Shown here one piece after another: positions 37,914 to 49,370 of a stretch of DNA of 64,000 nucleotides (positions are counted from its first letter, which is position 1; each line of letters opens with the position of its first letter). Source of the stretch: Membranipora membranacea (lineage: Eukaryota > Bryozoa > Gymnolaemata > Cheilostomatida > Membraniporidae). The DNA lies in assembly GCA_914767715.1 (NCBI GenBank), contig OU612069.1, positions 16,987,387 through 17,051,386 on the forward strand, in the 5' to 3' direction. The translations under genes were made by a program, and so were the position numbers. The notes under the pieces are model-generated. The model made no database searches. It saw nothing but the letters and a program-made list of their open reading frames with translations, and was not told where the DNA came from.

Positions 37914-40900
37914 TTATGATGAGGTAATATGGGTGACCAGTTTGTCGAGCAGGTCTACCTTCCTCTGCTCAAATTCAAGCATTTTTTGCATGTATTCAAT
38001 TTTGGTGTTAACCTCCCTCTCCAGCAGCTCGGTCTTTTTTTCCTCGGAGTTCAGGTTACGACCCTTAGGATGTTCACGTGGCCTTATGCCGGAGGATGCA
38101 GCAGCTGGTCTGTAACAGTAATAATACACTTGATGGAAGGAGTTTAGTCATGATATGGTTGAAATGGCAACACTGACTCTGTTGAATATTGCAGGGTTGG
38201 TTTTTGAGAAACAGCGTTTCAACAGCATGACATGATATTACCAAGGAGGCAGCAATAGTGTATGTGCAGGAAGTTAAGGTATTGCGACAATATATTGTAC
38301 ATTATGAACTGGGTGTGCTGATGATTGGACATCATAATATGAAAACAGCTTAGTGAGAGCTTGATTCCATTCCAGGAAGAATACTGTGGTCGATTGATAC
38401 TGAAGAGGGATGTAGGGTTTGAATTTATCGCTTCTTCATTGCGGCATTTGGCTGCTCCGGTCCAGATTTCAACGAAGATTGATGATGGTAGAGATATGGA
38501 TTAAAAAAATTATCGTCTTGGCCTAAGGTAGACAAAATACTCACTCTCCTCCTGCATCAGCATTGACATTCATTTCTGGCCCCTCACCCTCTGCTTTCCT
38601 CACAGCATTGTCAAAAGTCTCTCCATATTTAAATTTCCTTCTGTTGCGACCTGTAAAATTTAAACGCCTACTCTAGTTATTTGCAAACATATTTTGAAAA
38701 TGACAGCGAAATAAATAAAGGGAAAGATATGAATATGCAACATGGAGGTATTACCAGCTAGCAGGATCCCTTAATTCCTAATGTGATTTGTTAGATATGA
38801 TTAGGATCAATCAAAGTGTTAGCAAGCAACTCATTTTGCTCGTATATAATAATTTTCCTATCTCAACAGGTGCTCCTTGATTCTATCACCTCAGTCTGCC
38901 ATGACGACCAACCATATTTGTTGTAACTGCTCTCGTTCTTACATTCCTGCAACCACAGTGGGTTACAAACGCAAGAGATGAACAACTCTTACCAGATTTT
39001 GAGTTCCAATCTTCAATTTCTTGGTATGTTTTGAGCAAATTTTGATACTTTCTTCTTATATCTTTACCACGTCCCCTGATCATTGCGGGAAATCCCTCTG
39101 CTACCAACTTATCCTCGATTGTCTCCCATAGCTGTTGTAAAAGAACGACATTAAAGTGCCTCGACCGGTATATAAGGGCCAGTCAATGTAAAGCGATCAC
39201 CCAGCCATATCAAATTCAAATGGGGTTAGCAGCATTCAAATTCCTCCTGCTTTTTCGGAATTAAGAGGAGAAGCAGTGAATTATTTTTAATGGGAATCAG
39301 ACTAGCTGATGCGGAATTGTGTGATACACATGCCCAATAAATTTTCATTCCAATAATGGCATTGGAAAGTGGTGAAAATATGACTGATGTCATACGAAAT
39401 TGCCCAGTTCCGATGATTTCAAATCATCCGCTTCAAAATATACGAGCTCTTATTGGTCAATTTTGACGTTATGATTTATGGTTTTAGAGGTTGCCTAGAT
39501 ACCGTTGTCAAGATTGAAATTGACCGTTGTAATTAAACCCTATAATCCCAAGTGTGATGAGCCAACACAACAATAGCTATATCATAGCTTCTATTCAACG
39601 TTATTTATGAGTGTCTGCGAATCACAATTTCTTATATAACACACTTGACCACTTGAGAATGCAACGTGGACTGGCTGTTAGAGGCGGAGACCAAGGCCAT
39701 TCTCCGCCTCTAATTACATTGATCAGCCAATGGTCTTGCCTGTCACTTCACATGATTAATCCCCGTGCACCCCCTTCGATTCCTACCTCTTTAATACCAA
39801 CTTATCCGGAGTATGATCAGTTGGCAAGTGAAACAGGTTCCACCCATTTCATCATTTTGTTGTTATATAGGGAAAAAAGTTGCGTAGCTCATAAATGGTT
39901 CGTTAGTCAAATCTACATCAACAGCATAAGCTGTTTCACTTTAATGGATTTATGTGATGATACCTTCTACTTCTCTGAGAACTATTGGCTAAGATCAAAG
40001 TGTCACTGCCAATGGCCGATTAGTGCCAGTTCAGTTTTGGCAGCTTGCTGCGCACTTATGATTAGGAGGTCCTCTATGGCCTCACCTCTAGGATGCATTC
40101 TAGTTTTCTAGAATGTATCACATTCTCAGTATGAGGATTAGGGCACCTTGCGTCCCTCTTTAGGGGCAGCCCAATCTTCTGTTTCTTAGCAAACAGCAAT
40201 TACTCAACAAGGAAAATTATAGCCTGTCTTGACATTTTTGTCAAGACAGGCTCAGAAACTTCAGGCATATTTATTGGCACACCAAAGATATCCATAGCTG
40301 AAAACAAACAAATGTTTGAGCTGCAAAATAAATACCTTATCCTTTTGTGATGCGGATTTACACAGAGTCCACTGTCTCATGTTCATCACCATCACGGTGA
40401 TGAGTACCTCTATCCTCTCTTTTGTGTACGGTATACATGCTGTAATGACAGAACAGAATGTGATACGCTAAGGAACGGGATATAAAAACATGTCAGTACA
40501 AGTTTTGATATCTTTGAGGTGTGCAGATGCTGGGCAAATTAACGACATGGAAAAATAAACTGTACTGTCACGTTAAATAATTGTACCTGTGCCTTCCCCT
40601 TCGTAAAGTTCTTGGCGCACTTCTTCATTGTCTGACTCCGATCTTACGCTGACAGACACGTTTACTGGTGACTGGAGGAAAGACTCCCTCCCATCGAACA
40701 TACCTCTATGCTGTGGAGTGAACTGCAATGGAGTGAGAGATTAGATTAAGTTGAATACTTGCAGGCGCATGTCTCAGCCTGTGAACACATATACTGGGGT
40801 ACAATGGTAAAATAATTTAGATATAGCAGGGATGCAGTTCTATCCGACAGATAAACTATGCAAGAGAACCAGGACTGTTCTATTTTTCAACAATTGAGTG

Positions 40901-40999
40901 ATGAATATTACAAACATTGACATATTTGAGAATACTTACACATTTAGGAGTTGTAGGAGTTGAAACTGTGAATCTATGTGACGGGGATGGCGTCTTCAT
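37914..40999 (-). CDS. Myb/SANT-like DNA-binding protein, Harbinger partner type
   Basis: Six exons join without phase conflict to 741 bases (246 residues): 40999-40940, 40722-40587, 40439-40336, 39131-38993, 38650-38545, 38109-37914. The N-terminus is Ser/Thr/Pro-rich (MKTPSPSHRFTVSTPTTPK). A Myb/SANT-like domain occupies about residues 70-130, built from YTKERIEVLI, LWETIEDKLVAEGFPAMI and KDIRRKYQNLLKTYQEIEDW. The C-terminus is a charged helix (TELLEREVNTKIEYMQKML … RKVDLLDKLV), probably a coiled coil. In Harbinger transposons a Myb-like protein binds DNA and brings in the nuclease; the convergent HARBI1-like gene fits that pairing. The frame is intact while the nuclease is broken, so it could have been kept for a host role. 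An acceptor (TATTTTAG) lies 3 bases before the ATG, so an upstream exon exists; the TPR gene at 41441 is the nearest candidate. Confidence 0.75.
39985..40195. repeat. Interspersed repeat B, copy 2
   Basis: Same-orientation match to 20505-20735, in the intron between Myb exons at 39131 and 40336. It gives rise to part of a spurious 166-codon plus-strand ORF. Confidence 0.8.
40221..40252. other. Perfect 14-bp hairpin, TTTT loop
   Basis: AGCCTGTCTTGACA, TTTT, TGTCAAGACAGGCT. The half-site GTCAAGACAGGCT also occurs near 26938, and a variant near 52766. Perhaps the remnant of a small inverted-repeat element. Confidence 0.8.
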
Positions 41000-41440
41000 G
41001 AGCTAAAATACAAAATACATGATAATCGAAATTGAAATTAACTCTCATTATTATCATCTGTGAGCAGAGAAAAGAAAAATCAATAGTATGAATTAACACT
41101 GATATTCAGGGTGCTCAAGATTTGATGGTCTAGCATGGGAGGGTGAATACTAAGAAATAGATTCACCGAGGGGGTTGGAACAATCAAACTCCCTAATGGA
41201 AACAAACTATTTATATATCAGTAATTTGAAACTAGAATCAGGTTGACTGATTTGACCTATTAAAATTTCCAGTATACGGGTGCGTTACAATGTCATTTGG
41301 CTTACATACACGGACAGTTAAGAGTTTAGAGTTTTTGTATTTACCATCAAAGTACTACTAATGTATAAGCGATAGCATCTTGGGAATTCTGGTGTGGCGG
41401 ATAAATTATTTACTTGAGGCGACCAAGACAGCATACTCAC

Positions 41441-44400
41441 ATGTTACAGGTGGAGCACTTTCACCCTCCGACTTCATTTCAATCTGCTGTGAACCATGAC
41501 TAGATTCCTCGGTATTTGCCTCCCCTGCTTGCTGTTTCTTTTTCTGCTGCTCTATATACAGCTGTATTCTGTCCATTTTTCTTTTCAGTTTATCGTTAGG
41601 TTTGACTCCATATGCATCCTCGTACAGACTCAAAGCCTCCTGTAAAAGATTATTTAGAGATACAAACCTGTTTACACATATTGATATTGCAGTAATTCCG
41701 TTTGATCTACAAATCAGGGTAATTTTTAATTGAAGAGGCCTTAGATGAGATTTTTAACTAAAATATACAAGATGTGGTAACAGATTTTGGAGAAAAAACA
41801 AAGAGTACAGCAATGATAATGCAGAGTGATGAATACCGCCATTCAATTCCTTGATAAATGTCGATTTCGAGTTTGAATCAATCAACATAGGAAGGAACAT
41901 GAGAATTGATAGCAACTAGGAGGAAACTTTGGAGTCGTTCTCCCATTTTCAAAGTAGTCCAATGAGAAGATAACTCGCATTTTCAAACATATACGCAGTG
42001 AATTTTGGGAGATATTCCAACTCCTGCATCCAGGAATGGTGGGTCTTGCTCTTATGGTGTCCACATGACTGTTATAGATGAAAGATTGTGAAAGATAACT
42101 GTGAAATCTTGATATTTTCTTTCAAAAGCCAGCCCAATTGTATTGAGTAACCTACCTGTAATTTTTCCTGCTCAATCAGTTTTTTCCCTCTACTGACAAG
42201 TTCGTTATAGTGAGCCTCTATAGCTGAGTCGTCTGGACTGTTTTGTTCTTCAGGAGGCGGGGGTGTGCTTTCTCTCTCTACTGTGACAGCTGTAGGACTT
42301 GCTGGGGGCTGAAGCTCATTGACATATGTCTTCAAGAATCAAGCAAATTGTAACATCAGTCATTATGTAAATTGAAAGTTATTTGCATTTATCAAGCTAA
42401 CTTTTTATTAAAAAAGCCTGGGACCAGCCAAGAAAATTGTCACCGTGTTTAAAGACGGCTTGAACTAGACAACCTTTCACAAGTGTATATGAGTATCATC
42501 TTGCCAACGTGATGGCACTGAATGGCTGGCATGAGTGACCGACCCAACAGCTTATAAGCGTAGAGACAATACATCGGCTAATTATCATAAAAACAATTAA
42601 CAACTACAAATTTAGATGAACTTTGCTCAAGTTTGCATGCGATCCAGCTGGTCTCATCCACTGAGGAGGTTATCATTGGAGGGGGAGCAACTCTGCATGC
42701 AGGCAAACTAGATGATGCAAAGAATTAACAATTACAATATGAGAGATAGAGCAAAGCAAACCTTGATTTTGGTGATTTTCTCTTTTAGTTTATCTGATGG
42801 ATGAAGGAGACAGGCCTGCTCATACATAGACAGCGCCTCAGCAAACTCTCCGTTCCTCACCAAACCTGCAATAAAGGGTAAAATATCATCTTGACTAAGC
42901 ATTTGATAGCACCAAAAATATAAACTTGTCCAGGTGGTGTAAGCCTTACTCGCATTACTTACGGTGCACTTGACTGCATTTACATGAAAGAAATTCCATA
43001 CATAGACGCACATTGTTGAATAATACTCATATAATATGACCATGATATAGGAGAAAGGGCGGCGAGCAATATCATCACACAAAAACATTTCAGTAGGAGA
43101 TAAACGGCAAGTCAAACTGAACACCTATAAGAAAGTTGGTGTTTAGAGTGAGTAGATTGGTAATAACTTTATAAGGTAAACTCACTCTTTGCTTGTGAGA
43201 GAAGACTGTTGTAGATAGCGATATCCTCCTCTGACAGGTTAGCCTGAGCACCAGGAGTGGACACACTGTTATACCTGTTACTGCTGGGCGTCTGCGCCAC
43301 CCCCATACCGTTATCTGTGGGTGGCTGTTCTTGTGGAGGACTAGGCTGTTCTGAGTCTTCACTTAATTCGGGCTCATCATATGACATGCTAGAATAGTGG
43401 AATTGTTTGCAATGTGATTAAGTTTTGGCATCATCTAAAGACTCTCCATCAAACGATGAACTGTGAAAGCCTAATTACAGCCAAGTGCCAACCACTCTAC
43501 AAACTAGTATTAATTTGGACTTGCAATGATATGGTATAAACAAGTTACACGTACTGCCAGAATAACAAGTAATGGTCAGTAACTTGTAACATAGTCTTTA
43601 AGATCATTATTCCAATTTGGAGTGATAGTTTGTCATAGCAGTTCAGACGATTATGTTCAAACATTAACCCAATGCGTGATATCGTTGAGTGTCCAATTTA
43701 AACTTCGGCCATGAGGTATAGTTAACTGCCAGCAAAGGCAATATCACACATTCAAATAATATACAATTTTAACTTCCACAGTATGTAGAGGACTTAGAGC
43801 GGGCTGATCAAAAAGGAATCCAGCACAAAGTTATTCCTAGTATTGGCTCCTACCATAGAGTTATCATACATGTACTATTATATAATAGCCCTATGGCTCC
43901 GACCAATTTTAGAATATTAAACTCGATTCTGAACTCTGTATAAATACCTTTCTGTTTCCACATTAGGCGACAAACCCGTCTCCATTTCTTTGTCTTCTTG
44001 TTGTTGTGGGTCATCAGTCTCTATGGTCTCTGATGATGCTGTGTCTGCAGCAGGACTATTTGTATCATCTGGTAGAGGGATTCCCTTATCTGTTAGGAAA
44101 TTCTGTAATAGTAAAGCTGTTATGAGATGGAAACGAAGGTGGGAGATAAGCACACACTGACATCCAGAATATGCTATCTGATGTCAATTTAAACAGAGTA
44201 CCTGACGCGCTTCAACTACTAAATTTTTGAGTCACATGGATTCATGCTCTAACGTTCAGAGACATACATATGCAAGTAACAGTTGACTCAGTGGTTAAAC
44301 TATTGAAGTTGAGTTTTCTCTACTTTTTGAGGTGAGTAAGCCTCTAAGCCCTCATTCTGTACCTATTATCCTGCTGCACGCATGCAATGAGAGCCTGGAA

Positions 44401-47400
44401 CAGACAGTGCCTGCAAAAGATCTCTCGTCTGTGACGATACCACCAACCAATATGACAATGGGATCATGGATGGGATAGTTCAGGATCAACAGTGCAAAGT
44501 TGTGTATTGATTAGCAAAATTGGACATTAGGAGTATTAGTATTGAAGATATCAAAATAATTGATCGATTAGATATCATGGGCCAACTGCCATTGCCGTAA
44601 GCAGGTATTTCACTGCTTGTAAGTTTTCATAGTTTTACAGTTGGATATACATATATTGTTTATCATCCCCTATACGTTAAGAGATACTTAAGAGAAAAAT
44701 CAACCAGACACTTAAGGATACTCTATTAGCTGTGTTACTAACCTTGAATCTATCGATTCTTCTCTCCAGTTTCTCACTGGGCTCCAGTTTATTTGCCTTT
44801 TGATAACATCTTAGTGCTAGCAGTACATCATCATTACCAACAAACTCTTTAGCTGCCTTCAGCAATGACGCTAAATCATCGGGTAAATCGTCTGCTGGTG
44901 TTTCATCTCTAACATCTAGTGAAAATAAAACAATGTAATGAAGTATTCATGATCTTAATAGGCTAAGATATTATATGCATCTGTGAAAGTGGGCGATTAA
45001 TCACTGGACAAATTCCCCAACAACTATTTAACATATTGTGCTGGGCCCCGTCATGTCAAGGTTGTGCAACCATCATTTTTGACTGGTACGTAGCTATAAT
45101 ACCCACATACAAACATTATGCATCATCGTCTTTGACTTGGAGAAAGTCATCCTCTCTTGAGTGCAGGTACTGCGACCCGCAGTTCTCACACCAGTACCTA
45201 TACTCATTTATCTAAGAGGCAGTGGGGGCCCTTTTGATTGTATGTGAGATGTCAGACACACAGAAGAGATTTGGTATTATTCATCTTGTTCCTCAAAGAC
45301 ATGGCTATGATTAATGGTGCGCAATAACCAGGTCAGGTTATTGCTGGAGAGTGGAATCAGGAAACCCTACCTCAAATTCGAATTTTTATACCCTCAACCA
45401 ATAACCACTCCTGACTCACATATACACCGACATATGTACCTACAGTAAATAGGATAACATCTAGAGATAGATGGGTAGGAATGAGACACTACACTACAAT
45501 CTCACCTGCATCATGCTCTGCTCCATCAGGCTCAGTATTTGTCTCTTCAGCTCCATGGTCTGTTGGGGTTGTATTCTCCTTGTCCGCATCATCTGTGTCT
45601 ATTTCAGCCACCTACAAATCAAGTAAAACAAATCAAGTGATTCTGTAAGAGAGTTATTTTGGAATCTGATAATTATCTTGTGCTGACTATCGCTTGTGTA
45701 CCCTAGAGAAGTAAATTTTAGCTAGAGTTAAGTTTAGCTTGTTAGGGGGTGACTCTATGTAAGCTAGCACTGAATTTGGCTAGCTGAGGTTAAAGTCTTT
45801 ATGAAGTAAAGAGAGTGAGTCAATGTTACTAAATCTCCTTCCTCCTACCTTAGCTAGCTAAAGTTTGTGCTAGCTGACATAAATATCGCCACTCAGGTAG
45901 CTAATATTTACTCCTCCATGACTTAAAAACAAAACGTCTTGTACTAACCTTCATTTCTGCTTGTTCTGATTGCCATGACTCTAGCCCTGGTGACCGCCTC
46001 TTCTCCTCATGTTTGATTGGGGTGTGAGGGCTGGGCCTCTTATTATCAGATCCTGTACTCAGTACTGTCAGTGTGGAACTCGAGCTAGTGTCCACTGTTA
46101 GGTTATCATCTGTTGATAAGTTCAGAGCCCTCTATAATAAGGAAAAAGAATATAAGTAATAAGTCTACTTGTGTGACATCACAGACATTCTGGAAATTCC
46201 CAACATGTTAGAAAAATTTTTTCACATACATTAAGAAATTTATTGTAAGCGTACACATTTAGCTGCACAGTTCAACATAGATTGTTAGCTCTCCTATGTA
46301 AGACCGCGACATTCTGATATAATCCTGTGATAATGAAGGAGGAGCAACTTCGGGGATAGCAAGGCATATTTGTTCACCACATCCCAAAGAATGGACATGT
46401 GTTAGTGGTTGCCTTCAGACTTCTGTTTGTAGGCAGGTTGAGCGCACTTGGGGGCCAAGCAAACCCCAGACTTCAGTTGATTGAAGCAGGATTTAAACCC
46501 AGGACCCAATCATCTGGGCCTTCTCTTGCTTCTAAGGGTAGACAAAATTTTGAGGGACACTAACATATAGCCAATGCGTTGGCTCTGATCTGATTGACCA
46601 AGAGCCGAGTAACTGAAATAATCTATCGAGATATAGTGAAAGTGAATTTCTTTCACATTCACAATAGATCATCCAGGAAAGTACCATCTGACCTGGCATT
46701 GGCTCACCGCCTCTTGCACACTCAATCAGAGTCAACGCATTGGCTAGCTCAAATGCGGCTTCAAGGTGACATGTTAGCGATCATATGTTAAACTATCTCA
46801 CCACCATAATTATCGACCTACTATTAGGCCTACAGACTCACCAAGAGTTTGGAGATTCTGTTGTCTAGCTTTTCACTAGGGTAAATCTTACGAGCTCTCT
46901 GATATAAGAGTAGAGCCTCCTGTTGTTCTCCTTGATTTAACCGTTTCTTAGCTGTGAGAACACACTTGTTAAACTCTTTCATCTCCGCCTCAGAGATGGC
47001 CGGGGCGGCACCTGAATAAAAAAAGACGGATAGTCGTAAGTGGGAAGAACCAATTACTAACCCACAGACAGACAGGCTAGGCCTAATTTTCAATTTCCAA
47101 AGTTTCAAAAACCGTTACTATCCTATGTTTTGAACTCTAGGCACTAGACAAGGTGGCCAAGCTCGAATATATAAAGAAATGTCATACTGTCCTGTGGTAA
47201 CCAGCTATACATATAGGGGGTTTTGCAGAATATCAGAGCCATGGTACTACCGAAAATGATTTCAACTTCATTAGGAATAAAGGTTGTTAGGCTGTTAGAT
47301 CTGTCAGAGAAATACATGATATTTTTTTCCCTGCCAATCTATCACAGACGGAGAAATGCAGAACTTGAGCATAAAAGACTATGAAGACATGGAAAAAACA

Positions 47401-47433
47401 CAACTTACCATCAGATCCAGCGCTGGAAGGCAT
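41441..47433 (-). CDS. Protein with four ERCC6L/PICH-type TPR hairpins, ten exons
   Basis: Exons 47433-47409, 47011-46842, 46131-45949, 45611-45506, 44915-44743, 44102-43948, 43388-43186, 42865-42762, 42329-42156 and 41639-41441 join in phase to about 497 residues from MPSSAGSDG. One hairpin module recurs four times: ALLLYQRARKIYPSEKLDNR, ALRCYQKANKLEPSEKLERR, ALSMYEQACLLHPSDKLKEK, ALSLYEDAYGVKPNDKLKRK. The first three end exactly at an exon border and are separated by acidic, Ser/Thr/Pro-rich linkers. This matches the N-terminal TPR of ERCC6L (PICH), an SNF2 translocase on ultrafine anaphase bridges, where it occurs once before the helicase. No SNF2 motifs are visible here. The last donor, GTGAGT after ACAT, is phase 1 and splices to a frame stopping nine codons into the exon at 41002; a weaker donor (GTAACA) seven bases earlier would fuse in frame to the Myb-like protein. 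A 5'UTR acceptor lies near 47484. Confidence 0.7.
45200..45421 (-). mobile_element. tRNA-derived SINE, same head as 22270-22597
   Basis: On the minus strand from 45421, GAGTCAGGAGTGGTTATTGG parallels the head of the other SINE, followed by AAAATTCGAATTTGAGG as a B-box-like segment. It lies in an intron of the TPR gene. The 3' limit is uncertain. Confidence 0.5.
46385..46545 (-). mobile_element. Possible tRNA-derived element
   Basis: GGTCCTGGGTTTAAATCCTG on the minus strand has a B-box-like core (GGTTTAAATCC). The A box is not clear. Confidence 0.3.
46567..46748. mobile_element. Small inverted-repeat element (182 bp)
   Basis: Arms of about 35 bases: TAGCCAATGCGTTGGCTCTG at the left, and CAGAGTCAACGCATTGGCTA at the right as its imperfect reverse complement. 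In the intron after TPR exon 2. Confidence 0.7.
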
Positions 47434-48106
47434 CTTGTTTAATGGGTTTGGGAAGTTTAGGCCATGATCTGTGCAACGATGTCTGCAATAATATACTCAA
47501 GTAAGACCACCATTTGTAGAAACTGCAAAAAAAGCATTACATACATCTATCACCATAGTCGAATTTTGGAATGAACGTCGGCTGGAACGAATGTCGACGG
47601 GATCGAGCGTAGCTGCAATGAATCTCGAAAATCCCGGGATGAACGTATAAAGTGCTTGATTGAACGCTGACTACATAATTTAGTATATAGAATCAATGGG
47701 AATACAACTCTCAAAAATGATTGAGTAAATCAAAGTTAAGTTATTCTGTAATGTACACACTGTAAGAGTGCCAATTGTGAGAGGCAATTGAGTATGAGCA
47801 CCTTCTGTAACACATATATATATATACATGATATGGGTACAGTAAATCACTACAAACTGCGCAGGCCTAATTGTTGTGCTAAAGCCTGGTCTCAAGTAAC
47901 TATTATACCAGGGGAATCTCCTTGATTATACCTAGGAGTAACAGTTATATGAAAATATAATATATATATGACATATATATGTGACAAATTATACCTTATC
48001 AAAAAGTAATAACTACAACGAAATAATACCACTACACTGTACCAACACATAAACCTGATTTCATATACTCACACTGCCTCTCAAATTCTTCATCAACAAA
48101 GGCAGC
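47434..48106. other. 5' flank of the TPR gene; no other gene seen
   Basis: Contains TATATA runs at about 47816-47826 and 47958-47980. The promoter and the first untranslated exon of the TPR gene should lie here or beyond. Confidence 0.4.
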
Positions 48107-48785
48107 TGGATAGAGCAAGGAGTTAAAGAGTGTCTTTAAAGACTTTGTTTGAGGCTGCTCTTTTGTATCACATCTTATTCTCCATATTTTATTCTATCAT
48201 GTGAGCGATTTTCAGCTTTATAATCCAAATATTGAGGAAGTTATGGCCTCTCAAACTTCCAAGGTGACGGCAATTTATCGGCAGTAAGAATCAGCCAGCA
48301 ATCCCTAGGGTACGTCACTAATATTGATGATCAAATGTTCAAATCTGTAACGGTCTCAAACCCAGGTCCAAATGGCTTTGCAGGCGACGCCGCTAATACT
48401 GAGCTATATTGTCTACTGGCTAACCTAGTTGGTCCAAGTGGCGTGATGGTAGCGTCATTGCCTATAGGTAATGGAACCTGGGTTCGATTCCCACCCAGGT
48501 CTGAATTTTGATCATCATCTTATCTGTGTGATTATTAGTGTATTAACTAATAACTCATAATGTCTATGCCACATGTCTGTGGTTGTGACATACCCCAGGG
48601 GAAACATCCGCTTATTCCCAATGCCGATTGAAGGCAATCACCTTGGAAGTTTGAGAGGCCATAACTTCCTCAATATGTGGATTATAAAGCTGAACATCGC
48701 TCACATGATAGAATAAAATATGGAGAATAAGATGTGATACAAAAGAGCAGCCTCCAACAAAGTCTTTAACTCCTTGGATAGAGTA
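48107..48785. mobile_element. 0.68-kb element with ~170-bp inverted repeats and a tRNA-like core
   Basis: CTGGATAGAGCAAGGAGTTA at the left and TAACTCCTTGGATAGAG at the right are the ends. The arms share AAAGAGCAGCC / GGCTGCTCTTT, GATACAAAAG-type and TATGGCCTCTCAAACTTCC blocks in opposite orientation. The centre (48300-48600) is unique and holds a tRNA-like sequence. Confidence 0.8.
48431..48503 (+). other. tRNA-like sequence with A and B boxes
   Basis: AAGTGGCGTGATGGTAG resembles an A box, and GGGTTCGATTCCC is an intact B box. The acceptor stem does not close properly, so I call it a tRNA-derived or pseudo-tRNA sequence, possibly a Pol III promoter, not a functional tRNA. Confidence 0.55.
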
Positions 48786-49189
48786 ATGATCTAGCTAGTT
48801 AATGCAGGAACAAAATGAGGGCAGTCTTGCTAACTTCATAATCAGTGAGTATCAGTATCAGTATCATTCTGATATCAATAATGAAGTAGGCCTAAGCAAG
48901 AGTTAGCAACTTCAGGAATTCCTCCCACTAGCTAGATAGAATGGTTGGTGGTTAGATTTGAATAACAATCCATGATAAACACAATACTAAATGAAGCTAT
49001 GGATAGGTAATGTGAGAGTTTTCTTAATTTACCACCTAGTCTTATGTGAGAGAATATGAGTCTAGGTATAACCAAGGAGTAACAGGGTTACTCCTTGGTA
49101 TAACACATGGGAGGATGAAAATTCAAAATTTTCTGGCAGTGGTAGCGAAAACAAAAAATGTGTCACAGTTACATAAAGCAGGGATAAAG

Positions 49190-49324
49190 GGATTATCCCA
49201 GAGGTCTACTACAAAACCTGGGATTTTGGCAATGTTTGACTGCCGCCCAAAATAGCAAAAACCCAAGGGGGGCAGTCAAACATTGCCGAAATCCCAGGTT
49301 TTGGAGTAGACCTGTGGATTATCC
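49190..49324. mobile_element. 135-bp palindromic MITE
   Basis: The left arm GGATTATCCCAGAGGTCTAC … GGCAATGTTTGACTGCCGCC is mirrored by GGGGGGCAGTCAAACATTGC … GTAGACCTGTGGATTATCC. The arms are about 58 bases with few mismatches and an A-rich loop. Confidence 0.85.
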
Positions 49325-49370
49325 AATTGGATATATGAGAGGTTAAACTAAAGTTAGAAAACTTACTTTT

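Noticed and set aside
39611-40111. 166-codon plus ORF
   Set aside because: Second half is interspersed repeat B; the rest has no domain and lies antisense in an intron of the Myb-like gene.
48431-48503. Functional tRNA gene
   Set aside because: A and B boxes are good but the acceptor stem does not pair and no clear anticodon loop forms.
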